64,000 nucleotides of DNA from Flavivirga aquimarina (GTDB lineage Bacteria; Bacteroidota; Bacteroidia; Flavobacteriales; Flavobacteriaceae): assembly GCF_030540835.1 (NCBI RefSeq), contig NZ_JAUOEK010000101.1, positions 59,235 through 123,234 of the forward strand, given 5' to 3'. Positions 43,559-52,361 of this stretch are shown here, one piece after another. Under the pieces are notes generated by a model, which was not told where the DNA came from, ran no database searches, and saw only the letters and a list, made by a program, of their open reading frames with translations. The stretch's first letter is position 1, and each line of letters starts with the position of its first letter. Made by a program: the position numbers and the translations under genes.

Positions 43559-45220
43559 TTAACCATTCATGGAGATTAAAAACTCTTCATTATTTCTGGT
43601 TTGTTTAAAGCGTTCGTTAATAAATTCCATAGCTTCAACCGGGTTCATGTCTGCAAGATATTTACGCATTACCCACATACGTTGAATGGTGTTTTCATCT
43701 AGAAGTATATCGTCACGACGTGTACTAGATGATGTAAGATCGATAGCCGGGAATATTCTACGGTTGGATATTTTTCTATCTAATTGTAGCTCCATATTAC
43801 CAGTTCCTTTAAATTCTTCAAAGATAACTTCGTCCATTTTAGAACCAGTTTCTGTTAATGCTGTAGCAATAATAGTTAAAGAACCACCATTTTCGATATT
43901 TCTGGCTGCACCAAAGAAACGTTTTGGTTTGTGTAACGCATTAGCATCAACACCACCACTTAAGATTTTACCAGAGGCTGGTTGAACGGTATTATAAGCT
44001 CTTGCTAAACGTGTTATAGAATCTAAAAGGATTACAACATCATGTCCACATTCAACTAATCTTTTAGCTTTTTCTAATACGATATTTGCAATTTTTACAT
44101 GCTCATGAGCTTCCTTATCGAAAGTTGAAGCAATAACTTCACCACGTACATTACGTTGCATATCTGTTACCTCTTCAGGACGCTCATCAATTAGTAAAAT
44201 CATTTGATATACTTCAGGATGATTTGCTGCTATAGCATTTGCTACATCCTTTAATAGCATAGTTTTTCCTGTTTTAGGCTGTGATACAATCATACCACGT
44301 TGTCCTTTTCCTATTGGAGAGAACAAATCCATTATTCTGGTAGAAATAGTACTCTGCTTTTCAGCTAAAGTAAATTTTTCTTGTGGAAATAATGGTGTTA
44401 AATGCTCGAAAGAAACTCTGTCTCTAACAACGTTAGGATTTTGCCCATTAATTTTACTTACCTTAATTAATGGAAAGTATTTTTCGCCTTCCTTTGGAGG
44501 TCTTACGTGACCAAGAACAGTATCTCCAGTTTTTAAACCGAATAATCTAATTTGAGATTGTGAAACATAAATATCATCTGGTGATGATAAATAGTTATAA
44601 TCTGATGAACGCAAAAAACCATAACCATCTTGCATGATATCCAAGACACCTTCACTTTCTATAATTGCATCAAATTCAAAATCTGGTTCTCTATAGCGGT
44701 TTCTACCATCTTTATTTCCAGTTTCAACATTCCCGTTTTTTTGATTTCGGTGCTGATTTTTTTGTTGATTATTATCTCGCCTTTGATGAGGCTTATGTTG
44801 ATTATCGTTTTGGTTTCTTTGCTTTGGATTGTTATCCTGTTTTTGCTCTTCTTTATTCTGTTTATCAGCAGGAGGGTTAGGAGCGTTAATCTTTTCTGTC
44901 TTTTCTGTAACTTTAGCCGTTTCAACTTTTTTATCTGTCGGAGCTTTTTCTACGTTTTTAACAGGTGTGTTTTTAACAGGTTTTTGAACACGTTGCCTTG
45001 GTTTTCTCGCCGCAGGCTTGTTTTCGGTTTTATTTTCTACAGCTTTGGTAGCTGGTTCAACAACAGCTTTAATTGCTTTTGGATCAGCAGCTTGTTGGTC
45101 TAGTATTTGGTAAACTAAATCTAATTTTTTTAATGAACGATATTTGGGAACGTTCAATTTTTTAGCGATCTCTTGTAAGTCAGAGAGTTTCTTTTCTTTT
45201 AGTTGTGAAATTTCAAACAT
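43559..45220 (-). CDS. rho: transcription termination factor Rho
   Basis: Rho is the hexameric RNA helicase that ends transcription. The 553-residue protein is longer than the 419 residues of E. coli Rho because of a low-complexity insert rich in Lys, Gln, Asn and Pro (about residues 50-175) between the N-terminal [20 protein letters not shown] domain and the RNA-binding cold-shock part ([20 protein letters not shown]). The ATPase core is intact: Walker [31 protein letters not shown] and [11 protein letters not shown]. Such inserts are usual in Bacteroidota and may promote condensates. Confidence 0.97.
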   Translation of the reverse strand: MFEISQLKEKKLSDLQEIAKKLNVPKYRSLKKLDLVYQILDQQAADPKAIKAVVEPATKAVENKTENKPAARKPRQRVQKPVKNTPVKNVEKAPTDKKVETAKVTEKTEKINAPNPPADKQNKEEQKQDNNPKQRNQNDNQHKPHQRRDNNQQKNQHRNQKNGNVETGNKDGRNRYREPDFEFDAIIESEGVLDIMQDGYGFLRSSDYNYLSSPDDIYVSQSQIRLFGLKTGDTVLGHVRPPKEGEKYFPLIKVSKINGQNPNVVRDRVSFEHLTPLFPQEKFTLAEKQSTISTRIMDLFSPIGKGQRGMIVSQPKTGKTMLLKDVANAIAANHPEVYQMILLIDERPEEVTDMQRNVRGEVIASTFDKEAHEHVKIANIVLEKAKRLVECGHDVVILLDSITRLARAYNTVQPASGKILSGGVDANALHKPKRFFGAARNIENGGSLTIIATALTETGSKMDEVIFEEFKGTGNMELQLDRKISNRRIFPAIDLTSSSTRRDDILLDENTIQRMWVMRKYLADMNPVEAMEFINERFKQTRNNEEFLISMNG

Positions 45221-45382
45221 TTATGTTTAATTGAATATGTATTGTATAAATTTTGAGTAATTCTGAAAAATGATTTCTTATTCTGAAGAATTAACCGCTT
45301 GTAATAGCGGTTGTTGAGAATTATTAGTGCAATTATACAACTTTATTTTAATTTTTAAAGGTATTTTTATAAAAGAAACTGT

Positions 45383-45390
45383 TATTTTTG
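45383..45390 (+). promoter_or_regulatory. -7 promoter element of the DUF4293 gene
   Basis: TATTTTTG matches TAnnTTTG and lies 21 bp upstream of the ATG at 45412. This supports 45412 rather than the in-frame TTG at 45388, which would be inside the promoter. Confidence 0.65.
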
Positions 45391-45411
45391 CTTTCCAGTT
45401 TAGAAAATTAT

Positions 45412-45822
45412 ATGCTACAACGTATTCAAACCATATATCTTTTAATAGCAGCAGGGGTTTCTGCCGGTCTAATTTTTATTTTCCATTTATGGATAACAAA
45501 TGATAATATTAGTGTATTTGCTAAAGATGACATGTTATATTTCGGCTTGTTTTTAAGTTCTGCAGTATTATCGTTAGTAGCCATTTTTATGTATAAAAAT
45601 AGGAAGTCTCAATTTGTTTTGGGACGACTTAACATCATATTAAACTTTATTTTACTAGGATTTTTTGTATATCAATCTCTAAACATATCTGGAGAAACGG
45701 CGGTTTCTGAGAAAGGTATTGGGATGCTTCTTCCTATTGTTTCTATCGTGTTTTTGGCATTAGCCAATAAGGCCATCAAAAAGGATGAAGATCTTGTAAA
45801 ATCTGTAGATCGATTGCGATAA
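45412..45822 (+). CDS. DUF4293 membrane protein
   Basis: From the ATG at 45412 the product is 136 residues, starting MLQRIQTIYLLIAAGVSAGL, the family's conserved opening. Four membrane helices follow, with the helix 2-3 loop YKNRKSQFVLGRLNIILNF. DUF4293 proteins are found in Bacteroidota, very often next to rho as here, and have no known function. A terminator follows at 45852-45882. Confidence 0.88.
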   Translation: MLQRIQTIYLLIAAGVSAGLIFIFHLWITNDNISVFAKDDMLYFGLFLSSAVLSLVAIFMYKNRKSQFVLGRLNIILNFILLGFFVYQSLNISGETAVSEKGIGMLLPIVSIVFLALANKAIKKDEDLVKSVDRLR

Positions 45823-45851
45823 ACCTAACATCTTAGTAGTATTAGTGCGTT

Positions 45852-45882
45852 AAAACCCAAAGTGAAAGCTTTGGGTTTTTTT
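45852..45882 (+). terminator. rho-independent terminator of the DUF4293 gene
   Basis: AAAACCCAAAG and CTTTGGGTTTT pair over 11 bp with a six-base loop, followed by more T residues. Confidence 0.88.
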
Positions 45883-45884
45883 AT

Positions 45885-46003
45885 AAGCCTCCCTTAATCC
45901 CTCTAAAGGAAAGGGCTATCTCATTGTTCTGACATATAATATTTCACTCATATGTTTTATAGAGTTGAGTATTTCCCTCCTTTGGAGGGATTAAGGGAGG
46001 CTT
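45885..46003. repeat. long inverted repeat, 19-bp arms (AAGCCTCCCTTAATCCCTC)
   Basis: Arms at 45885-45903 and 45985-46003 are perfect complements with an 81-base spacer that has a second weaker pairing (AAAGG with CCTTT). The element abuts the stop codon of the metallophosphoesterase gene. It is a dispersed-repeat type in flavobacterial genomes and not coding. Confidence 0.8.
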
Positions 46004-46498
46004 TTAACGTTTATTAAATTCGATAACTTCTAAATTGTCAATCTTGCTACCATCTATAGTAAAACGAAGCATTGTACGTATTTTATGAAAACCATGTTTG
46101 CCAACCGCGCCGGGGTTCATGTGCAATAATTGTAATTTTTTGTCGGGCATAACTTTTAATATATGTGAGTGACCGCAAATAAAAAGTTTAGGAGGGTTTT
46201 TCCTTATTTCATCACGAACCCTCATGTTATAAGCATTTGGGTAGCCACCAATATGCGTTATCCAAACATCGACACCTTCACACATAAAACGATTATTTTC
46301 AGGAAACTCCACTCTTATTTTGCTGTCATCAATATTACCATAAACAGCACGTAAGGGCTTTAGCTTTTTTATAGCATCCGTTACTTCTAAGTCACCAATA
46401 TCACCTGCATGCCAAACTTCATCTGCCTGTTTTACATATTTTAAAATGTCGTTATCAATATAACTATGCGTATCAGAGAGTAATAATATTTTTTTCAT
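46004..46498 (-). CDS. YfcE/MJ0936-type metallophosphoesterase
   Basis: The 164-residue protein has the calcineurin-like metal ligands: LLLSDTHSY, VWHAGDIGD, AVYGNIDD, THIGGYPN, ICGHSHI and HMNPGAVG. This short form hydrolyses phosphodiesters in vitro; the natural substrate is unknown. It is cytosolic with no partner gene and is divergent from truA. Confidence 0.92.
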   Translation of the reverse strand: MKKILLLSDTHSYIDNDILKYVKQADEVWHAGDIGDLEVTDAIKKLKPLRAVYGNIDDSKIRVEFPENNRFMCEGVDVWITHIGGYPNAYNMRVRDEIRKNPPKLFICGHSHILKVMPDKKLQLLHMNPGAVGKHGFHKIRTMLRFTIDGSKIDNLEVIEFNKR

Positions 46499-46565
46499 AT
46501 TTAGTTTTAAAAATCTTTTAATATATAATTAAGATTACTGTGTTCGCAGTAATAACAAAACTATC

Positions 46566-46573
46566 TATCTTTG
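46566..46573 (+). promoter_or_regulatory. truA -7 promoter element
   Basis: TATCTTTG matches TAnnTTTG. It lies about 93 bp upstream of the truA TTG, so the leader would be near 88 nt. Confidence 0.5.
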
Positions 46574-46666
46574 CATGCCATATATTGTTTAAGTTTTCTA
46601 TAAAGATTTTATAATTGAGAATTTAAACACTGTATAGTATATATTTAACAAAAGTATTAAATAGGA

Positions 46667-47416
46667 TTGAGGTATTTTATAGAACTTTCTTATAATGGTA
46701 AAGCATATCACGGTTGGCAAAATCAACCAAAAGATATATCTGTACAAGAAGTTGTTGAAAAAGCGTTAACCATGCTTTTAAAGGAAACAGTTTCTATAAT
46801 GGGGGCAGGAAGAACAGATACAGGTGTACATGCCTTGCAGATGTTTGCACATTTTGATACAGATGTTATTATTAATGGAACCGATTTAGCTTTTAAGTTA
46901 AATGCTTTTTTACCAAAAGATATAGCTATACATACTATTTTTAAAGTAAAAAACACGGCACATGCTCGTTTTGATGCCATAAGCAGAACTTATTTATATA
47001 GAATAGCACTTAAAAAAGATGTGTTTTCGTTTGATAATAGTTTTTATGTTAAGCAAGATTTGAATTTTGAGAGAATGAATGAGGCATCAGGAATTTTATT
47101 TGAGTATAAAGATTTTCAATGCTTTTCAAAAAGTAATACCGATGTAAAAACGTATTATTGTAATATAATGAAAGCAACATGGACACTCGAAAATAATGAG
47201 CTTCATTTTGTAATTAAAGCCGATAGATTTTTACGTAATATGGTACGTGCTATTGTAGGTACTATAATTAATATTGGTTTAGGTAAAATAGCTGTTGAGG
47301 ATATGCATACCATTATAAAGTCTAAAAATAGGAGTGAAGCAGGGTTTTCGGTACCGGCGCATGGGTTATATTTAACAGAAGTAGAATACTCTAACGATAT
47401 AAAGATAGATGAGTGA
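46667..47416 (+). CDS. truA: tRNA pseudouridine(38-40) synthase, TTG start
   Basis: TruA converts U38-U40 of tRNA anticodon arms to pseudouridine. The 249-residue protein has RYFIELSYNGKAYHGWQNQP, the catalytic Asp in MGAGRTDTGVHALQM, and RFLRNMVRAIVGTII. The reading frame has no ATG near its 5' end; TTG at 46667 gives exactly the expected N-terminus, so a TTG start is likely. It overlaps the ABC exporter gene by 8 bp, suggesting coupled translation. Confidence 0.95.
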   Translation: MRYFIELSYNGKAYHGWQNQPKDISVQEVVEKALTMLLKETVSIMGAGRTDTGVHALQMFAHFDTDVIINGTDLAFKLNAFLPKDIAIHTIFKVKNTAHARFDAISRTYLYRIALKKDVFSFDNSFYVKQDLNFERMNEASGILFEYKDFQCFSKSNTDVKTYYCNIMKATWTLENNELHFVIKADRFLRNMVRAIVGTIINIGLGKIAVEDMHTIIKSKNRSEAGFSVPAHGLYLTEVEYSNDIKIDE

Positions 47417-49175
47417 AAAACAAGAGAAAATATTTGACGTTACTTTATTTAAGCGTCTTTTTCAATATATAAAACCTTATAAACTTGTTTTTTTAGGGTT
47501 GTTGCTTTTGGTGATTTTATTGGCCATTTTTAGTGCTGCGACACCTCGTGTAACTCAGTTTGCTATAGATGATAGTATAACGGGAGACAACTCTAAAGGC
47601 TTCCTTATTTATATTGTGATCTTGTTAGTCATTTTAATTTTACAAACAGTATTTCAATTAGCATTTATTTATTATGCAGCTTGGTTAGGCCAAAGCCTAG
47701 TTGTAGATGTACGAATAAAATTGTTCGATCACTTGTTGCGTTTTAAAATGAAGTATTATGATAATTCTTCAGTCGGTGTACTTATTACCAGAGCGGTAAC
47801 CGATATGGAACGTATAGCCGATATTTTTGGTCAGGGTTTATTTATGATCTTTAGAGATTTACTTACCATGGCAGTGGTTTTCGGAATTATGGTTTTTACC
47901 AATTGGCGATTAAGTTTAATCGTATTTATTATGTTGCCTATATTATTGTATGCCACACGTATTTTTCAAAAGTATATGAAGAAGGCTTTTGAAGAAGTTA
48001 GAACAGAAGTGTCTAATTTAAACTCTTTTGTGCAGGAACGGTTAACAGGGATGAAAATTCTACAATTATTTACCCGTGAAGCTATCGAATATGAAAATTT
48101 TAAAAAAATAAATGAAAGACATAAAAAAGGCTGGCTTAAAACGGTTTGGTACAACTCTATTTTTTTCCCTTTAGCAGATTTATCATCGTCTGTTACCATT
48201 GGTTTAGTAGCTTGGTATGGTGGCTTAAATGTCGTGTTGGAAGGCAAGGTAACCGAAGGTGTGTTAGTAGCATTTATCATGTATATTCCTATGCTATTTA
48301 GACCATTGCGTCAAATAGCAGATAAATTTAATACATTACAAATGGGTATGGTAGCAGCTACCAGAGTGTTTAATGTTTTAGATACGACTTCTCAAATTGA
48401 TGACACAGGAACTCATGTGGCAGAGCATTTTAAAGGAAATATAAAATTTGATAACGTTTATTTTAGTTATGTAGAAGATGAAGAAGTTTTAAAAGGAATT
48501 TCTTTTGATGTGAATGTAGGTGAAACCGTAGCTATAGTAGGAGCAACAGGAGCAGGTAAATCTACCATTATTAATTTATTGAATCGTTTTTATGAAATTA
48601 AAGATGGTGTTATTTATGTAGATGATATTGATATTAGACAAGTAACTTTAGCATCTTTACGAACCCAAATAGCAGTCGTGTTACAAGATGTATTTTTATT
48701 TGCCGATACTATTTTAAATAATATTACATTAAACCATCCGGAGATTACCGAAGCACAAGTTCGGCAAGCAGCAAAAGATATTGGGATTCACGATTTTATA
48801 ATGAGTTTACCAAACGATTATAATTATAATGTAAAAGAAAGAGGTGTTATGTTGTCCTCTGGTCAGCGTCAACTCATATCGTTTTTAAGAGCTTATGTTA
48901 CAGACCCTAGTATATTGGTGCTTGATGAAGCAACATCTTCTGTCGATTCATATTCGGAACAACTTATTCAAAATGCTACAGACAAAATCACTAAAGGCAG
49001 AACCTCTATTGTAATTGCACATCGGTTAGCAACAGTTAAAAAAGCTGATAAAATTATAGTCATGGATGCAGGTAATATTGTAGAGCAGGGAACTCATGAG
49101 GAGTTACTTAAAAAAGAAAACGGGTATTATAAAAACTTATACGAAGTACAGTTTTTACAGGAAGAGACTATTTAG
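47409..49175 (+). CDS. MsbA-like ABC exporter (fused permease and ATPase)
   Basis: The 588-residue half-transporter has six membrane helices (residues about 20-310) and a C-terminal ATPase with Walker A GATGAGKST, a signature LSSGQRQL (LSGGQ variant), Walker B SILVLDEATSSVD and the H-loop IVIAHRLATVKKA. Homodimers of this type export lipids, peptides or drugs. The signature's second Gly is Ser, a mild variation. It is co-transcribed with truA. Confidence 0.93.
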   Translation: MSEKQEKIFDVTLFKRLFQYIKPYKLVFLGLLLLVILLAIFSAATPRVTQFAIDDSITGDNSKGFLIYIVILLVILILQTVFQLAFIYYAAWLGQSLVVDVRIKLFDHLLRFKMKYYDNSSVGVLITRAVTDMERIADIFGQGLFMIFRDLLTMAVVFGIMVFTNWRLSLIVFIMLPILLYATRIFQKYMKKAFEEVRTEVSNLNSFVQERLTGMKILQLFTREAIEYENFKKINERHKKGWLKTVWYNSIFFPLADLSSSVTIGLVAWYGGLNVVLEGKVTEGVLVAFIMYIPMLFRPLRQIADKFNTLQMGMVAATRVFNVLDTTSQIDDTGTHVAEHFKGNIKFDNVYFSYVEDEEVLKGISFDVNVGETVAIVGATGAGKSTIINLLNRFYEIKDGVIYVDDIDIRQVTLASLRTQIAVVLQDVFLFADTILNNITLNHPEITEAQVRQAAKDIGIHDFIMSLPNDYNYNVKERGVMLSSGQRQLISFLRAYVTDPSILVLDEATSSVDSYSEQLIQNATDKITKGRTSIVIAHRLATVKKADKIIVMDAGNIVEQGTHEELLKKENGYYKNLYEVQFLQEETI

Positions 49176-49298
49176 TTTTTCTGTATTTGCAATTTCTATG
49201 TTTTCGCTCTTATGTTATTTAAAGTGCGATTGTAATGAATAATTACTGTAACTAAAACACTAAAGATTAATAGGTTTTAATATAATACTCTTATAGCA

Positions 49299-50084
49299 TT
49301 AAGATAGATCTTCTGTGATCATTGCATTAAGTTGTTTTGTGTCTTCAAAAACCACAAACTCCCCATCTTTAAAATAAGAAATATGACCTGTTTCTTCACT
49401 TACAACAAGTGCTAATGCATCTGTCTTTTCGGTCACTCCAATAGCAGCTCTATGACGAAGTCCAAAGCGTTGCGGAACATGTTTTTCGTTATTTACAGGA
49501 AGAATAACCCGCGTGGCTTTTACAATATTGTTATTAACTATAATGGCACCATCGTGTAACGGACTGTTTTTAAAAAATATACTTTCAATAATAGGTTGAG
49601 TCACTTTTATATTCATTTCATCGCCCGAAGATGACAAAAAATCCAGATTGTTATTCCTTTCAAAAACGATTAAGGCACCGGTTTTAGACATAGACATTTT
49701 GCTACAAGCCGAAATAACAGCATGTATATCCGTTTCGTCGTTAGTTTCGGTTTTTAAAAACTTAAGCTGTTTTAAAAACTTACGTCGCCTGTTAAAATTG
49801 GTAGAACCTACCATTAATAAAAATTTCCGAATTTCCGGTTGAAAAACAACAATTAAAGCAATAATTCCCACTTTCATAAAACCACCAAAAATACCTGTGA
49901 GAAGTTCCATGTTTAGAAAATCGGTCAATCTCCAAACTAAATATATAATAATGATTCCAATAAAAATATTGATGGCTACAGTGCCTTTTACGAGTTTGTA
50001 AACATAGTAGAGTAGAAGTGCTACTAAAATAACGTCTATAACATCGACTACGGTAAATTTTAAAAGGTCATTAAATATTTCCAA
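49299..50084 (-). CDS. cdaA: diadenylate cyclase CdaA
   Basis: CdaA makes the second messenger c-di-AMP from two ATP at the membrane. The 261-residue protein has three N-terminal membrane helices (about 15-82) and a DisA_N domain with the active-site motifs DGA (178-180, in LHDGAIIV) and RHR (210-212, in GLRHRAAIG). No CdaR regulator gene or GlmM is adjacent. It follows the folP-lipoprotein pair in the same direction. Confidence 0.95.
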   Translation of the reverse strand: MEIFNDLLKFTVVDVIDVILVALLLYYVYKLVKGTVAINIFIGIIIIYLVWRLTDFLNMELLTGIFGGFMKVGIIALIVVFQPEIRKFLLMVGSTNFNRRRKFLKQLKFLKTETNDETDIHAVISACSKMSMSKTGALIVFERNNNLDFLSSSGDEMNIKVTQPIIESIFFKNSPLHDGAIIVNNNIVKATRVILPVNNEKHVPQRFGLRHRAAIGVTEKTDALALVVSEETGHISYFKDGEFVVFEDTKQLNAMITEDLS

Positions 50085-50119
50085 GAGGTATGGGTTTTGG
50101 TAAATTTAAGAAAATATGG

Positions 50120-50785
50120 TTAATTAAAAATGAATTCGTCGTCTGCTATTAAAACATCTTTTAAATTTAGATCCGATAATTCCGATTTGAACGTTATATA
50201 GTCTTGAAATGTCAGTTTTTTTTCAAAAGAGCAATAAAATATGTCTTTTTTGTTACTTAGAGTTAATGAGTCTCTGAGCGTAATGATAACTGATTCTTTT
50301 TCCGCATTGAAAATTTTATTGTCATGAGTTACAATAGTTATACTATCTAAACTAAAAACTAATAAATTATTATGGTTAAGATCAGAATCAACATTAAGCC
50401 CTTCCTTTTGATGATAGACCACATCCGTAAACTCAATAAACCCTAAATTCTTTTTGCTCGTATCATTACAAGTAAAATAGTTTTTTGCGGCTTTGTTTTT
50501 ATGACTGGAATTCAGCTTTTTGTCTTGTAGATATTTAATATGAGGAATCACCTGTTTTAGTGTTAAACGTTTATCAACATTAACTAGCCAATTGGTTGTA
50601 CTAATTAAATTTTTTCTATTCAGTTCAATGCTATCAGGTTTAGTTTCATCATAAAATAAATAAGCAGGAGATACATCGTTTATTTCAGTTATTTTAGAAT
50701 GACTTATTTCCGGAAGTTGAATTACTTTTTCCTTTCCACAAGAAAGAATAATTAATAATGTCCCAAGAGCTAACAGGTACTTCAT
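50120..50785 (-). CDS. lipoprotein of unknown function between folP and cdaA
   Basis: The 221-residue product has a lipoprotein signal (LLIILSCGKEK, lipid Cys about 16) and a mature part with no motif I know. It contains KLNSSHKNKAAKNYFTCND and a C-terminal LLVFSLDSITIVTHD region of alternating strands. It starts 2 bp after the folP stop, so it is in the folP operon. It is a lineage-specific periplasmic or outer-membrane lipoprotein; a role with c-di-AMP signalling is only suggested by position. Confidence 0.65.
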   Translation of the reverse strand: MKYLLALGTLLIILSCGKEKVIQLPEISHSKITEINDVSPAYLFYDETKPDSIELNRKNLISTTNWLVNVDKRLTLKQVIPHIKYLQDKKLNSSHKNKAAKNYFTCNDTSKKNLGFIEFTDVVYHQKEGLNVDSDLNHNNLLVFSLDSITIVTHDNKIFNAEKESVIITLRDSLTLSNKKDIFYCSFEKKLTFQDYITFKSELSDLNLKDVLIADDEFIFN

Positions 50786-50787
50786 TT

Positions 50788-51612
50788 TTACGCTTTTAAA
50801 GATTCAACCAGTTTAATACATTCCATAGCTTCTTTTACATCATGAACCCTTAAAATAGCAGCATTTTTTTGCAAAGCAATAGTGTTTAAAACACTAGTGC
50901 CATTAAGAGCTTCTTTAGGCGAGGTCTCTAAAGTTTTATAGATCATAGATTTTCTTGAAATACCGGCTAATATGGGTTTTTCTATTATATTAAAACGTTC
51001 AAGTTTATTAAGCAACTCGTAATTCTGTTCTAAAGTTTTAGAAAATCCAAATCCCGGGTCTATAATAACATCGACGATTCCTAATTGTTTTGCAGCGGCA
51101 ATACGTTCAGAAAAATAAAAGAGCACCTCTTTAATAATATCATCATAATCAGTTTGTTGTTGCATGGTTTGTGGTGTACCTCGCATGTGCATCATACTAT
51201 ATGGCACATGTAAATCGGCAACAGTTTGCAACATATTACTATCTAGTTGTCCTGCAGAAATATCATTAATTAACGCTGCTCCAGCTTCTATGCATTGCTT
51301 TGTAATTTGACTTCTAAACGTATCGATAGACAGTAAAGCATTAGGGAATTCTTTTAAAATGATATTAACAATAGGCAAGATTCTTTTTAATTCATCTACT
51401 TCACTAACATGGTCTGCGTTAGGACGCGAACTGTAGGCACCAACATCAATAAAAGTAGCTCCTTCGTTGAGCATCGTCTCCACATGCTTTAATATATCAT
51501 TCTCATTTTTATGACGACCTCCATCGTAAAACGAATCTGGAGTTATATTTAGAATCCCCATCACTTTTGGTGTAGTTAAATCGATGAGTTTGCCTTTGCA
51601 GTTTATTGTCAT
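50788..51612 (-). CDS. folP: dihydropteroate synthase
   Basis: The enzyme joins p-aminobenzoate to dihydropterin pyrophosphate in folate synthesis. The 274-residue TIM barrel shows KVMGILNITPDSFYDGGRH, GATFIDVGAYSSRPN, ALLSIDTFRSQ, AALINDISAG, IDPGFGFSKT and ILAGISRKSMI. Length and start are normal. It heads a unit with the lipoprotein and cdaA. Confidence 0.96.
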   Translation of the reverse strand: MTINCKGKLIDLTTPKVMGILNITPDSFYDGGRHKNENDILKHVETMLNEGATFIDVGAYSSRPNADHVSEVDELKRILPIVNIILKEFPNALLSIDTFRSQITKQCIEAGAALINDISAGQLDSNMLQTVADLHVPYSMMHMRGTPQTMQQQTDYDDIIKEVLFYFSERIAAAKQLGIVDVIIDPGFGFSKTLEQNYELLNKLERFNIIEKPILAGISRKSMIYKTLETSPKEALNGTSVLNTIALQKNAAILRVHDVKEAMECIKLVESLKA

Positions 51613-51717
51613 TTATACCTTTTTGTATGGTGTTTGTACTTAGTTTAAAACTTTAAACCTGAAACTTTGATGGTTAAACTTTTTTATGCGAAATTTACGC
51701 AAAATACATTTTAATTC

Positions 51718-52257
51718 ATGCAAGATACTTCAAAACAATATGATGCCGTAATTGATACGTGTAAAAGTTTATTTATTAAAAAAATGTCGGATTATGGAAG
51801 TGCATGGCGCATATTGCGTTTACCATCACTTACCGATCAAATTTTTATTAAAGCACAACGTATTAGAGGGCTTCAGCAAAATGATGTAAGAAAGGTAGAT
51901 GAAGGTGAGATAAGTGAATTTATTGGTATTATAAACTACTGTATTATGGCATTAATTCAGTTAGAAAAAGGCGTGGTAGAACAACCAGATTTATCTACAG
52001 AGGCAGCTACCGAGTTATATAAAAAACAGGTAGCTATTACAAAAAAACTAATGCAAGATAAGAACCATGATTATGGAGAGGCGTGGCGTGATATACGGGT
52101 GAGTAGTTTAACCGATTTAATTTTACAAAAATTATTGCGAGTTAAACAAATTGAAGATAATGCGGGAAAAACTTTAGTAAGTGAAGGGATTGATGCTAAT
52201 TATCAAGATATGATTAATTATGCAATTTTTGCATTAATTCATTTAAATGAAAAATAA
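51718..52257 (+). CDS. DUF1599 domain protein with internal duplication
   Basis: The 179-residue protein consists of two similar halves: KKMSDYGSAWRILRLPSLTD in the first and KNHDYGEAWRDIRVSSLTDL in the second, each followed by helices ending in an INY-x-hhALI motif. DUF1599 has been linked by others to nucleotide-modification contexts, but no such genes are nearby. It is cytosolic, all-helical and divergent from folP. Function unproven. Confidence 0.85.
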   Translation: MQDTSKQYDAVIDTCKSLFIKKMSDYGSAWRILRLPSLTDQIFIKAQRIRGLQQNDVRKVDEGEISEFIGIINYCIMALIQLEKGVVEQPDLSTEAATELYKKQVAITKKLMQDKNHDYGEAWRDIRVSSLTDLILQKLLRVKQIEDNAGKTLVSEGIDANYQDMINYAIFALIHLNEK

Positions 52258-52266
52258 ATGTTATTT

Positions 52267-52350
52267 CTGCACCGTCACTGAGTGGAGTCGAAGTGCAGTA
52301 AGAATCCATATATAAGTTTCAATTAATAAGATTCCCGTTTTCACGGGAAT
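52267..52350. repeat. two intergenic hairpins upstream of the DoxX/MauE gene
   Basis: The first hairpin (52267-52298) has CTGCAC and GTGCAG ends around CACTGAGTGGAGTCG. The second (52331-52350) is ATTCCCGT, TTTC, ACGGGAAT, a perfect stem. Both belong to dispersed families typical of flavobacterial genomes. The second ends 11 bp before the next ATG and could mask its translation start. Confidence 0.7.
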
Positions 52351-52361
52351 GACAAAAAGTT

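Noticed and set aside
44630..45103. Long frame antisense to rho (157 codons)
   Set aside because: It is a shadow of the repetitive Lys/Gln/Asn insert of Rho; the Phe/Ile/Leu-rich product follows from the codon bias of that insert.
45388..45411. Upstream TTG start for the DUF4293 gene
   Set aside because: The TTG is part of the TATTTTTG promoter element; the family N-terminus begins at the ATG at 45412.
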